Of a stretch of 19,193 nt of DNA, positions 13,866 through 19,193 are shown piece after piece. Position 1 is the first letter of the stretch; the number at the start of each line of letters is the position of its first letter. Source of the DNA: an uncultured Gammaproteobacteria bacterium (GTDB lineage: Bacteria > Pseudomonadota > Gammaproteobacteria > Acidiferrobacterales > CAJVXG01). Under the pieces are notes generated by a model. That model had not been told where the DNA came from and made no database searches. It was given only the letters and a program-made list of their open reading frames with translations. The stretch spans positions 1 through 19,193 of the forward strand of contig CAJVXG010000007.1 in NCBI GenBank assembly GCA_913009215.1. The letters run 5' to 3'. The position numbers and the translations under genes were made by a program.

Positions 13866-14587
13866 TGTATACAAAATTGTATCGAACCATTTTCGATGGC
13901 TCGCTGTACGGTCAATTCGAGGCCATCACTGTCTTTATGGCAATGCTGGCCCTCGCTGACCACCATGGCGAAGTCGACGCCTTCCCGGCCAAGATCGCTG
14001 GGTGTCTTGGTTGTGATGTGGATTTTGTTATCAAAGGCATTGAAGACCTGCTTCTGCCTGATCCGCACAGTCGGACACCGGCAAAAGATGGTTGCAGGAT
14101 TATCCCCTTACTTAATGACGAAGGAAACGACCGCCCGTTTGGGTGGAAAATCGTTAATTACAAAAAGTATCGTGAAATCCGTAATGAAGAGGAACGGCGT
14201 GAATATCAACGTAAATGGATTGAGAAGAAGAGGAAAAAAGAAAAGCTGTCGACAGAAAATGTCGACGACTGTCAACAGTCGACAAATGTTGACCGCAGTT
14301 TACCGCAGTCGACCCATACAGATACAGATACAGATACAGAGAAGATCAAAACACTGTCTCGTTTCACTCGACCATCCGTGAAGGACGTCAGTGATTATTG
14401 TCTTCAACGAAAAAATTCAGTTGACGCACAAGCCTTCGTGGACCACTACGAAACAAACGGGTGGGTACAGGGGAAAGGCAAGCCCATTAAGAATTGGAAG
14501 GCCGCTGTGAGGACATGGGAGAAAAATCAGAAACCAGGAACTACGGTGAGAAAACAGCCCAGCGCGCTGGATGGCGTGGTTTTCTGA
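13865..14587 (+). CDS. O-like phage replication initiation protein
   Basis: The protein has 240 residues. A winged-helix-like N domain (residues 1-100; YRTIFDGSLYGQFEAITVFM, GEVDAFPAKIAGCLG, KIVNYKKYREIR) is followed by a charged linker (104-165). A C-terminal domain (about 168-222) contains VKDVSDYCLQRKN, AFVDHYETNGWVQGKG and NWKAAVRTWEK, seen in many phage primosome/replication proteins. The N domain should bind the origin and the C domain the helicase or its loader. The linker DNA contains the iterons listed below, as lambda O contains ori. The downstream gene starts on its TGA. Exact homology to O is uncertain; the two-domain plan and gene order are the support. Confidence 0.75.
   Translation: MYTKLYRTIFDGSLYGQFEAITVFMAMLALADHHGEVDAFPAKIAGCLGCDVDFVIKGIEDLLLPDPHSRTPAKDGCRIIPLLNDEGNDRPFGWKIVNYKKYREIRNEEERREYQRKWIEKKRKKEKLSTENVDDCQQSTNVDRSLPQSTHTDTDTDTEKIKTLSRFTRPSVKDVSDYCLQRKNSVDAQAFVDHYETNGWVQGKGKPIKNWKAAVRTWEKNQKPGTTVRKQPSALDGVVF
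14248..14313. repeat. Probable replication-origin iterons inside the initiator gene
   Basis: Seven copies of GT(C/T)(G/A/T)AC occur at 14248, 14261, 14271, 14278, 14288, 14298 and 14308. The last four are exactly 10 bp apart, and 14261/14271 are also 10 bp apart. GTCGAC is exact in four copies. CTGTCGACAG (14246-14255) and GACTGT-CA-ACAGTC are local palindromes. A purine-rich A tract precedes the array. Location in the O-like linker parallels the lambda origin. Confidence 0.55.
14316..14339 (+). repeat. Four tandem ATACAG hexamers
   Basis: ATACAG is repeated four times with no interruption, directly after the iteron array. It encodes the alternating Thr-Asp run of the linker (THTDTDTDTE). 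Such a repeat could change in copy number by slippage without breaking the frame, because the unit is 6 bases long. Confidence 0.8.
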
Positions 14588-14925
14588 TGTTGGAAAACAC
14601 CGAATGGTTGGTTGATCTGCGAATGGATGGTGAAAAGCCTGGTGAATATGTAACCGTGTCCATGGTTGGTTATCTGGATAACTACACGGTGGTTATTCCT
14701 GATGACGCCTCTGTAGTGGATTTGGATTATCGCTGTCTGGTCGGGCTGGATGTGAATATTGCCCATGTCGGCAGGCGAACAACCCGGTTAGCGGAAGTGG
14801 CAAACCAGATTTACAAGGCTCGGGCACGGTCTATCTTCACGTGGAACGTGGTAAGCGGGCAGTGGGCGAATATCTCGATTTGGGATGAAGTGATGATAAA
14901 GGTGTTACGACATGCACATTGTTAA
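14587..14925 (+). CDS. Unknown 112-residue protein between initiator and helicase
   Basis: The start at 14587 is preferred because ATG shares a base with the upstream TGA (TGATG). The longer in-frame extension would overlap the initiator gene for 93 bases. The first half is acidic and beta-rich (EWLVDLRMDGEKPGEYVTVSM, DNYTVVIPDDASVVDLDYR), followed by a basic helical part (RRTTRLAEVANQIYKARARS) and IFTWNVVSGQWANISIWDE. It occupies the place of a helicase loader or accessory factor in the replication cassette. No motif supports a particular role. The helicase gene starts 14 bases before its stop. Confidence 0.55.
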   Translation: MLENTEWLVDLRMDGEKPGEYVTVSMVGYLDNYTVVIPDDASVVDLDYRCLVGLDVNIAHVGRRTTRLAEVANQIYKARARSIFTWNVVSGQWANISIWDEVMIKVLRHAHC

Positions 14926-15835
14926 AGATGACCAGGTTGATTTCCAGAAATATCTGGAAGCCCCGGCTGAGGCTGCGCAGCTCAGACCGGCTTCTGACTG
15001 GTGTCAGTCAGTGGTTGATCGTTTTTACGATGACCGGGTTCAACAGCAAACACGCCTGCCTTGGTCAAAGACTCATGGCAATGTCCGGCTACGTCCCGGC
15101 GAAGTAACGATATGGGCAGGCATAAACGGTCATGGGAAATCATTAATCCTGAATCACATCATGCTGTCAGTAATGGATCAGGGTGATCGTGTTTGTATCG
15201 CCTCCATGGAAATGAAGCCGGAAGCCACGTTGTTTCGTATGACACGGCAGGCCACGGCGCAAAATGAACCATCGATACCGTACATCAAGCAATTTCATCG
15301 CTGGACCGACGGGAAACTGTGGATTTACGACCACCACGGTACGATAAAGAGGGATAGGGTCATGTCGGTGCTGAGATATGCGAGTGACGAGCTGAAAATT
15401 CGCCATTTTGTTATCGATTCGCTGATGAAGTGCGGTATCAACACAGACGATTACAACAGCCAGAAAGCATTTATTGACCAATTGTGCGCTCACGCCAAGG
15501 ACACCGGCACCCACGTTCATCTGGTTGCACACGCTCGTAAAGGGCAATCCGAAACGCAGGCCATCGACAAGTTCGATGTAAAGGGCGCGTCCGAAATCAC
15601 CGACCAGGTTGATAACGTCTTCACGATCTGGCGCAACAAAAACAAAGAAATGGAAATGCAACGGGGCGGCGAAACCAGGCTTGAAAAGGAGCCTGATTGT
15701 GTTTTGACCTGCTCGAAACAGCGCCATGGTGAATGGGAGGGCAAAATACCGCTGTGGTTTAACCAGAAATCCATGCAATACAGCGAAGAGCCGACAAATA
15801 GGGCTGCTCCTGTGCTCCTTTTCAGACCGGAATGA
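14912..15835 (+). CDS. DnaB/Twinkle-like replicative helicase without primase domain
   Basis: The protein has 307 residues, with AAGGTG 7 bases before ATG 14912. A short N part (1-60) leads to a RecA-like core: Walker A GINGHGKS (70-77), SMEM with Glu100 (DnaB motif H1a), Walker B HFVIDS (165-170), H3 VHLVAHARK (202-210) and KGASEITDQVDNVFTIWRN (224-242). This is the T7 gp4/Twinkle-type hexameric 5'-3' helicase core. Neither a primase zinc/TOPRIM part nor the DnaB N-terminal domain is present, so host primase is probably recruited. It follows the initiator, as in lambda-like replication modules. Confidence 0.85.
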   Translation: MHIVKDDQVDFQKYLEAPAEAAQLRPASDWCQSVVDRFYDDRVQQQTRLPWSKTHGNVRLRPGEVTIWAGINGHGKSLILNHIMLSVMDQGDRVCIASMEMKPEATLFRMTRQATAQNEPSIPYIKQFHRWTDGKLWIYDHHGTIKRDRVMSVLRYASDELKIRHFVIDSLMKCGINTDDYNSQKAFIDQLCAHAKDTGTHVHLVAHARKGQSETQAIDKFDVKGASEITDQVDNVFTIWRNKNKEMEMQRGGETRLEKEPDCVLTCSKQRHGEWEGKIPLWFNQKSMQYSEEPTNRAAPVLLFRPE

Positions 15836-16188
15836 CTGACTCGCCGTGTAAACGCTCACTTTGTAGAAAATGCGGTGCTGAGGTCCGATTACAGAAAACA
15901 AGGCGCGGAAAGTGGATGTTATTGCAGCTTGACGATCATGAACCGCATTATCCGCACTGCGGTAAACAGCATTGGACGGAAGCGGAAAAGGAGGAGGAAA
16001 GAAAAAAAGTAGCCCGCTCAATGGAATTTAATAACCGGGTGACGAAAACGGCAGTCGAACACCCTGCGTGGTTGAAGAAAGAGAATCTGTATACCGGCAG
16101 CAAACCGCCATGGGAATATCCGACAATGATTATATGCGTTGAAACGGAACAACAGTTTAAGGCCGCATTTGGAGGTCAAAATGAATAG
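15832..16188 (+). CDS. Small zinc-ribbon-like protein
   Basis: The protein has 118 residues, with an ATGA overlap with the helicase stop. Cys11-x2-Cys14, then a basic loop (VRLQKTRRGKWMLLQL), then His39-x2-His42-Cys43 form a plausible metal-binding site. A charged helix (TEAEKEEERKKVARS) follows. The pattern resembles phage-encoded Cys4/His ribbon proteins that accompany replication genes. Function unknown. Its end overlaps the next gene by 8 bases. Confidence 0.6.
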   Translation: MTDSPCKRSLCRKCGAEVRLQKTRRGKWMLLQLDDHEPHYPHCGKQHWTEAEKEEERKKVARSMEFNNRVTKTAVEHPAWLKKENLYTGSKPPWEYPTMIICVETEQQFKAAFGGQNE

Positions 16189-16345
16189 AAAAGAGATTTT
16201 AAACAGGCTGGATGCCTTGCTTGATTATTATCGGGAATACAGACCGGCGATGCCGAAGGAAATTCTGTTGACCTGTGAAGAATATATCGCGGTCGTAATG
16301 CCTGACGGAAATGATAATTACCGTGGCATTCAACTGGTCATATAG
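16181..16345 (+). CDS. 54-residue early protein, unknown
   Basis: ATG 16181 has GGAGG at 16171-16175, ideal spacing, and is preferred over the longer in-frame start at 16139. The product is MNRKEILNRLDALLDYYREY... followed by LTCEEYIAVVMPDGNDNYRG. It is compact and acidic with no recognised motif. It is part of the early operon between zinc-binding proteins. Confidence 0.6.
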   Translation: MNRKEILNRLDALLDYYREYRPAMPKEILLTCEEYIAVVMPDGNDNYRGIQLVI

Positions 16346-16353
16346 GGGGAAAA

Positions 16354-16602
16354 ATGGATAACGAAGTTCGTATGGTTCTTGCTGGCGAGATATGCCCTTG
16401 TGGTGAGTTGTTGAATGGTGACCCACTCGGTTTCGTTCGGTATTGTTCGCTTGATTGTATGCCTGCCCAGTTAAGGAAATCGGTAGAGGGCATTAGCATT
16501 TATGAAAAATATCTCATTCCTGGTGAAGTTGGTACGGAACAGGAAGGTATGACACAGGAAGAGCACGATCTGATAGAATCGGCATTTCGTCCGCTACAAT
16601 GA
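16354..16602 (+). CDS. Small Cys-rich protein, putative metal-binding
   Basis: The protein has 82 residues, with AGGGGG 5-6 bases before the ATG. CPCGELLNGDPLGFVRYCSLDC (residues 14-35) gives four Cys in a C-x-C...C-x3-C pattern, suggesting a small zinc site; the rest is acidic (GTEQEGMTQEEHDLIESAF). Its TGA overlaps the Q-like gene (ATGA). No function can be assigned; a regulatory or host-takeover protein is possible. Confidence 0.6.
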   Translation: MDNEVRMVLAGEICPCGELLNGDPLGFVRYCSLDCMPAQLRKSVEGISIYEKYLIPGEVGTEQEGMTQEEHDLIESAFRPLQ

Positions 16603-17201
16603 ATCCAGGTGAATTACTGTCGATTCTGACCGCGAAAGTCGCTTCAACAGAGCGGATGCCGACAGGTATTCCGCTGATAACGCAGGACGATGTCAATACC
16701 GCCCTTGGCCGGATACAGGACAAAACAGCGAGTCTGTTCCTGCGGGTGAAATATGCCCAACAGTGGAATTTCATGCAAGCGCTTGACATATCCATGTGGA
16801 TGCGTGTCGTCGATCTATGGTCAGATCACAACTGGCCGTATCCGAAAGACAAGATCGGTAAGGAATTCAGGCATCAGTGTTCTCGCTTGGCGATAATCGA
16901 AAATATTGGTACAAATATCTGTTTCAAATGTGGCGGTGTTGGACAACGAGTCGTTACAACCGATGATCTAAAATCAAGTTGTAAAGGGAACGAATTGGTT
17001 ATCGGCCAAGTGATTAAATGTCCAGCCTGCCGTGGCACCGGTCATAAACCGCCATCTGACCGGTCAAGAGCAAGGATGCTCGAAATGCCGCGTACCCGGT
17101 GGACGGAAGAGTGGTCACAGCGGTACCGTGAAATACAGAACCTTGTTGATCGGGTTGAGGCTATTGGATTGGGTGGAATAAAAAAACGTCTAAGTGCTTG
17201 A
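16599..17201 (+). CDS. Q: Lambda Q-like late antiterminator
   Basis: The protein has 200 residues. Two DnaJ-like knuckles, CFKCGGVG (108-115) and CPACRGTG (141-148), are followed by PPSDRSRARML (151-161) and a helical C terminus. Lambda Q has the same order: CxxCxGTG, CxxCxGxG, then PxSxxxRAxxM. Q proteins load on RNA polymerase at the late promoter and make it ignore terminators. The gene closes the early operon, and a promoter plus terminator lies just beyond it, as in lambda. Family assignment is from remembered motif order. Confidence 0.8.
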   Translation: MNPGELLSILTAKVASTERMPTGIPLITQDDVNTALGRIQDKTASLFLRVKYAQQWNFMQALDISMWMRVVDLWSDHNWPYPKDKIGKEFRHQCSRLAIIENIGTNICFKCGGVGQRVVTTDDLKSSCKGNELVIGQVIKCPACRGTGHKPPSDRSRARMLEMPRTRWTEEWSQRYREIQNLVDRVEAIGLGGIKKRLSA

Positions 17202-17225
17202 TTTTTCCGGTCAACTCGGTACACT
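17198..17225 (+). promoter_or_regulatory. Candidate late promoter (pR'-like) at the Q stop codon
   Basis: TTGATT (17198-17203), 16 bp, then TACACT (17220-17225). Each hexamer matches consensus at four of six positions. The position right after Q, and 123 bases before an intrinsic terminator, copies lambda pR'/tR'. CATAAT at 17233 is an alternative -10. Confidence 0.4.
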
Positions 17226-17252
17226 TTTTACCCATAATCCAGCGGAGTTGTC

Positions 17253-17281
17253 ACTTCCGAACCCACCGTTTCCCCGGAAGT
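17253..17281. repeat. Inverted repeat in the late leader
   Basis: ACTTCCG (17253-17259) and CGGAAGT (17275-17281) are perfect complements with a 15-base loop. It lies between the putative late promoter and the terminator and could act as a Q-utilisation or pausing structure. No T-run follows. Confidence 0.45.
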
Positions 17282-17347
17282 ACAATAAAGCTGCGTTATT
17301 ATCACCCAGCAGGATGCAAGCCAGGCAAGGACGCCATTTAAAATCAC

Positions 17348-17370
17348 AACCGCTATCAGGCGGTTTTTTT
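17348..17370 (+). terminator. Intrinsic terminator after Q (tR'-like)
   Basis: AACCGC, loop TATCAG, GCGGTT, followed by a T7 tract. The stem is six base pairs with the T-run overlapping its end. It lies 62 bases before the first late gene and is the natural stop that Q antitermination would overcome. Confidence 0.8.
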
Positions 17371-17431
17371 ACGCCTGTAACAAGCGTGTAAACGACCAGT
17401 TTAATTATCAAATGCTTTAGGAATCAATAAC

Positions 17432-17764
17432 ATGGCTGAGAAACGAGGCAGGCGCTTTCAGACAGAGGCCAGCCGCGAGAAGATCAAGACATCACAGATT
17501 ATCAATCGACTGAGTGAGCACGTTGAAGGCAAGGTTGATATGAAGCCCACCCAGGTCAAAGCCGCACAGATATTGCTCGACCGTGTATTGCCTACCCTAT
17601 CCATGGCCGATGTGATGAACCATCAAGGGGAAGAGCTGACACTGACCCAGAAGTGGGATCGGCTTGTGCAGGCCATTGGTGAAACGCGGTCAAAGGAAAT
17701 TTACCCTGACGCCTATGCCAAGGTCCAGGCCAAGCGTGCCCAGCCAGCCGCAACGAATCAGTAA
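17432..17764 (+). CDS. Terminase-small-subunit-like protein
   Basis: The protein has 110 residues, with AGGA 8 bases before the ATG. The N terminus is basic (MAEKRGRRFQTEASREKIKT) and leads into QIINRLSEHVEGK, VDMKPTQVKAAQILLDRVLPTLSMADV. This block is familiar from phage proteins near the terminase and often annotated as small terminase or DNA-binding. The C-terminal half is charged and helical. It is the first gene after the Q-controlled terminator, the usual place for packaging genes. The next gene starts at its TAA (TAATG). Confidence 0.55.
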   Translation: MAEKRGRRFQTEASREKIKTSQIINRLSEHVEGKVDMKPTQVKAAQILLDRVLPTLSMADVMNHQGEELTLTQKWDRLVQAIGETRSKEIYPDAYAKVQAKRAQPAATNQ

Positions 17765-17913
17765 TGCCCATCCCGGTACCGAAAAAAAAAGAGAAACAGG
17801 AAATATTCATTCAACGCTGCATGGGTGACAAGAAGATGGTCAAGGAATTCAGCAAAAGTAAACAACGAGCAGGTGTATGTTTCAGTCAGTGGAAGAGCCG
17901 GTCCAGGCTGTAG
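17764..17913 (+). CDS. 49-residue phage protein with C-M-D/QR-VC-W motif
   Basis: ATG 17764 overlaps the upstream TAA. The product is MPIPVPKKKEKQEIFIQRCM, then GDKKMVKEFSKSKQRAGVCF, then SQWKSRSRL. The spacing RCMxD-x3-MxxEF-x4-QRxxVCxxxW is a motif I know from the N-terminal parts of many phage head or portal-associated proteins and from stand-alone small proteins. Cys and Trp are conserved there. Here it is a complete small gene, possibly a split-off domain. Function unknown. The next ORF overlaps its last 37 bases. Confidence 0.6.
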   Translation: MPIPVPKKKEKQEIFIQRCMGDKKMVKEFSKSKQRAGVCFSQWKSRSRL

Positions 17914-18035
17914 TCTGTCAGCATAAACTACCGAAACAGGCCAAGTTGTTGGCCAGCCGTGGCATTACCGTGACAGTCAAATGTGAGCGCTGCGGTATCC
18001 GAATCCGTATCAAGAAGGATAGAAACCATGGATAA
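17877..18035 (+). CDS. 52-residue zinc-ribbon protein overlapping the previous gene
   Basis: ATG 17877 has AGGTG just upstream and lies 37 bases inside the previous gene in another frame. The product reads VVCQHKLPKQAKLLASRGI, then TVTVKCERCGIRIRIKKD. Cys-x-His plus Cys-x2-Cys would bind zinc. Its 3' end overlaps the start of the next gene by 8 bases, and that next gene has its own AAGGATAG site. The motif and the placement support it, but overlap makes it less certain than neighbours. Confidence 0.5.
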   Translation: MFQSVEEPVQAVVCQHKLPKQAKLLASRGITVTVKCERCGIRIRIKKDRNHG

Positions 18036-18249
18036 AGCAGAAACAAATAGGTTCAATAGCCATGTGCTATTAACACAAGGCCCGTCGCTGGCCGATCAGA
18101 GTAAATACAACCCTGTATTAGGGGTTGGTCGCAAAGACCGGCTGAGGCACTTACAAGGCGATAGGAAATACCGAAGGGGAAACAGCCAGCACTTCGGCAA
18201 GAAACAACAGGAAGCCATGGCTGATCTGTACAAGGTTGATGAAGAATGA
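18028..18249 (+). CDS. 73-residue late protein, unknown
   Basis: The start at 18028 is chosen over the longer in-frame ATG at 17983 because of AAGGATAG 5-7 bases upstream and because the extension lies in the zinc-ribbon gene. The protein is polar and basic (MDKAETNRFNSHVLLTQGPS, LGVGRKDRLRHLQGDRKYRR) and ends in a short acidic helix. No motif recognised. Its stop overlaps the next start (ATGA). Confidence 0.55.
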   Translation: MDKAETNRFNSHVLLTQGPSLADQSKYNPVLGVGRKDRLRHLQGDRKYRRGNSQHFGKKQQEAMADLYKVDEE

Positions 18250-18458
18250 CGTTGAAAGTAGTTGTGCGCCTAAGAACAGGGGATTTCAAACACTACTGGT
18301 TCCCTACCTATCCACAAGGCTTTGAGAATGCTGTGGGTTTAACATTCGCTGATGACAGAACATTCCAAGACTGGGCTGATGATAAATACCCTGGTTGGAA
18401 GCAGCACGTAGTATTGCAAGGTGTCGTTCCATCAGGTACTGAGTCTCCATTGAACTGA
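18246..18458 (+). CDS. 70-residue late protein, unknown
   Basis: ATGA coupling with the upstream gene. The product begins TLKVVVRLRTGDFKHYWF and has aromatic-rich segments (YPQGFENAVGLTFADDRT, WADDKYPGWKQHVVLQ). The compact beta-strand pattern could be a small virion or regulatory protein. No family recognised. It is the last gene before the 489-base gap. Confidence 0.5.
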   Translation: MTLKVVVRLRTGDFKHYWFPTYPQGFENAVGLTFADDRTFQDWADDKYPGWKQHVVLQGVVPSGTESPLN

Positions 18459-18470
18459 ACAGCTCATACA

Positions 18471-18524
18471 TTATGTTAAATAACCAACAGATTATGTTAA
18501 ATACTTGGTACGTTATGTTAAATA
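18471..18524. repeat. Three identical 12-bp repeats spaced exactly 21 bp
   Basis: TTATGTTAAATA occurs at 18471-18482, 18492-18503 and 18513-18524 without a mismatch. Starts are 21 bp apart, two helical turns, so proteins bound to each copy would line up on one DNA face. The intervening 9 bases differ. It looks like a multi-copy operator or iteron. Confidence 0.85.
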
Positions 18525-18567
18525 AACGAACTGAGGCTGAGCAAATCCAAATCGAATTATGATTGAG

Positions 18568-18629
18568 CTGGCTGGATTGATAGCAATCGCCCTCATTATT
18601 CACTGAGATTTTTCTGCATTTCCAGCCAG
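18568..18629. repeat. 9-bp inverted repeat in the gene-free region
   Basis: CTGGCTGGA (18568-18576) and TCCAGCCAG (18621-18629) are perfect complements with a 44-base loop. It could fold in RNA or be a binding site. Significance unclear. Confidence 0.5.
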
Positions 18630-18813
18630 GTTTTGCAGATATATTGCATAAACACCTGTAAATACGCCTGAGACAAGTCATAAACAGGTACGACCGCCTT
18701 TCAAACTACTATGCGGGCCTGTACATGGGCATTTTTTCCCTGTTTTTTCATATATTTATGTGGGGTACACCCCCCTTCCCCCGGAAAGTATGTGTCCTAG
18801 CACCGTTCCACAT

Positions 18814-18842
18814 TTTACAGTTATCACCCTAACCAGTATAAA
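18814..18842 (+). promoter_or_regulatory. Strong sigma70 promoter upstream of the last ORF
   Basis: TTTACA (18814-18819), 17-bp spacer, TATAAA (18837-18842); each box has five of six consensus bases at ideal spacing. The start would be near 18849, giving a leader of about 100 bases with a CTACA/TGTAG hairpin before the ATG at 18948. Confidence 0.65.
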
Positions 18843-18947
18843 GTGTAAGGTTATACCCCAGTCTTACCCTTAATTCTACAAAATGTAGTTTTCAGAAAGC
18901 TTAATGAAATCAAACGCTTGATTACAGTTGCCCACGGGGGAAATACA

Positions 18948-19193
18948 ATGGCTGAAACAACGATAAATCCAGACGATAGTAGGCTCGGACATGGCGTTGA
19001 TACGGCCAAAGTCGATCAGCACGATGTATACCTTGTCCTGTCTGATGAAGAGCGTGCTAAAGGGTTTGTACGGCCTTTGCGGTAGGAATATGTCCATGTC
19101 GGGGAACAGCCGGGTTATCCTTTGCGTGATCTGACCAGTGAAGAGAAATTGAAATACGGTGAGACCGAATATGTCAAATACGAGAGTTATCCA
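18948..19193 (+). CDS. Conserved phage protein interrupted by in-frame TAG, runs off the window
   Basis: The ATG has GGGGGA 7 bases upstream. The first 45 codons include VDQHDVYLVLSDEERAKGFV and end RPLR. A TAG at 19083-19085 follows, and the same frame continues open to the window end: EYVHVGEQPGYPLRDLT, then SEEKLKYGETEYVKYESYP. I recall a phage family with the continuous pattern SDEERAKGFVRPxRxxYxHVG...YPxRDLxxEEKxxY, so both halves belong to one gene and the stop falls in a conserved block. TAG ends many other genes here, so it is not reassigned. This may be a true nonsense mutation, readthrough, suppression or a sequence error. The gene's own function is unknown to me. Confidence 0.6.

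Larger units (their letters stand above)
18459..18947. other. 489-base gene-free region with repeats, promoter and hairpins
   Basis: No supported gene on either strand. It contains the 21-bp-phased repeats, a 9-bp inverted repeat, the strong promoter listed below, a short palindrome GGGGT-AC-ACCCC (18762-18773), and CTACA-AAA-TGTAG in the leader near 18880. A weak stem (GCCT...GGGC, 18717-18730) followed by a six-T run at 18732-18737 might terminate transcription. It may also hold a packaging site; nothing in the sequence proves that. Confidence 0.55.

Noticed and set aside
15167..16021. 284-residue minus-strand ORF
   Set aside because: It lies opposite the helicase and zinc-ribbon genes, whose motifs are clear. 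It is a shadow of codon bias.
17194..17391. Plus-strand ORF of 65 residues after Q
   Set aside because: It spans the putative late promoter and ends beyond the terminator, has no ribosome site, and its composition is not protein-like.
18559..18606. 15-codon hydrophobic ORF (MIELAGLIAIALIIH)
   Set aside because: Too short, without a ribosome site or coupling. Chance cannot be excluded.
18304..18681. Minus-strand ORF of 125 residues with a repeating VFNI/LFNI heptad
   Set aside because: The heptad is produced by the 21-bp DNA repeats read in frame. No ribosome site, and it overlaps the coupled gene 18246-18458.
1..19193. TAG stop-codon reassignment across the phage
   Set aside because: TAG ends several well-supported early and late genes (for example 3037, 6615, 8155, 16188 and integrase), so the interrupted ORF is an isolated case.

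Overview
This window looks like about 19 kb of the genome of a lambda-like temperate bacteriophage with a short (podovirus-type) tail, infecting a Gram-negative bacterium. The Gram-negative host is inferred from an embedded Rz/Rz1 spanin pair, an outer-membrane lipoprotein signal and a phage N-acetylmuramoyl-L-alanine amidase. The phage is inferred to be temperate from a lambda-type tyrosine integrase, an excisionase-like protein and a divergent repressor/Cro-type switch. Terminase large subunit, portal and capsid genes are not here and presumably lie beyond the right end or before the left end. No tRNA gene, CRISPR array, insertion sequence or reverse transcriptase was seen.

Layout. (1) 2-6981, + strand: end of the virion operon. 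It holds a tail-hub/stabilisation-type protein (cut by the window), four genes in the place of internal-virion or DNA-ejection proteins, a tail fibre and a small fibre-associated protein. (2) 6984-8291, +: lysis cassette, with amidase, a one-TM protein, a 56-residue two-TM holin candidate, and Rz with Rz1 nested in another frame. (3) 8304-9436, -: cargo genes for a secreted repeat protein and an FkbM-type methyltransferase. (4) 9437-9909: a 473-base gene-free stretch with nested inverted repeats, the best attP candidate. (5) 9910-11988, -: RHH regulator, integrase, a 56-residue TM protein and a membrane-anchored nuclease-like protein in one tightly coupled operon. It starts at a consensus promoter almost touching the first ATG. 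(6) 12064-13250, -: HTH repressor, an unknown protein, an excisionase-like protein and a 46-residue TM protein, coupled. (7) 13251-13402: divergent control region with a 29-bp inverted repeat. (8) 13403-17201, +: early operon with Cro-like regulator, O-like replication protein (carrying probable origin iterons in its linker), helicase, small zinc-binding proteins and a lambda Q-like antiterminator. (9) 17202-17431: probable late promoter and terminator. (10) 17432-18458, +: small late genes, starting with a terminase-small-subunit-like protein. (11) 18459-18947: gene-free region with three 12-bp repeats spaced exactly 21 bp and a strong promoter. (12) 18948-19193: a conserved phage ORF interrupted by an in-frame TAG.

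How it fits together. The order tail - lysis - cargo - int - switch - replication - Q - late start is that of a circular or vegetative phage genome. In an integrated prophage, recombination at attP would normally separate tail/lysis genes from int. The window therefore probably comes from a free or plasmid-like phage genome, or a viral contig, with attP intact. Early transcription would run right from 13.3 kb. Q would then modify polymerase started near 17.2 kb so that it passes the terminator at 17.35 kb into the late genes. Eight genes below 60 codons, plus several re-assigned starts, are included because they have coupled ATGA/TAATG/GTGA junctions or recognisable motifs.
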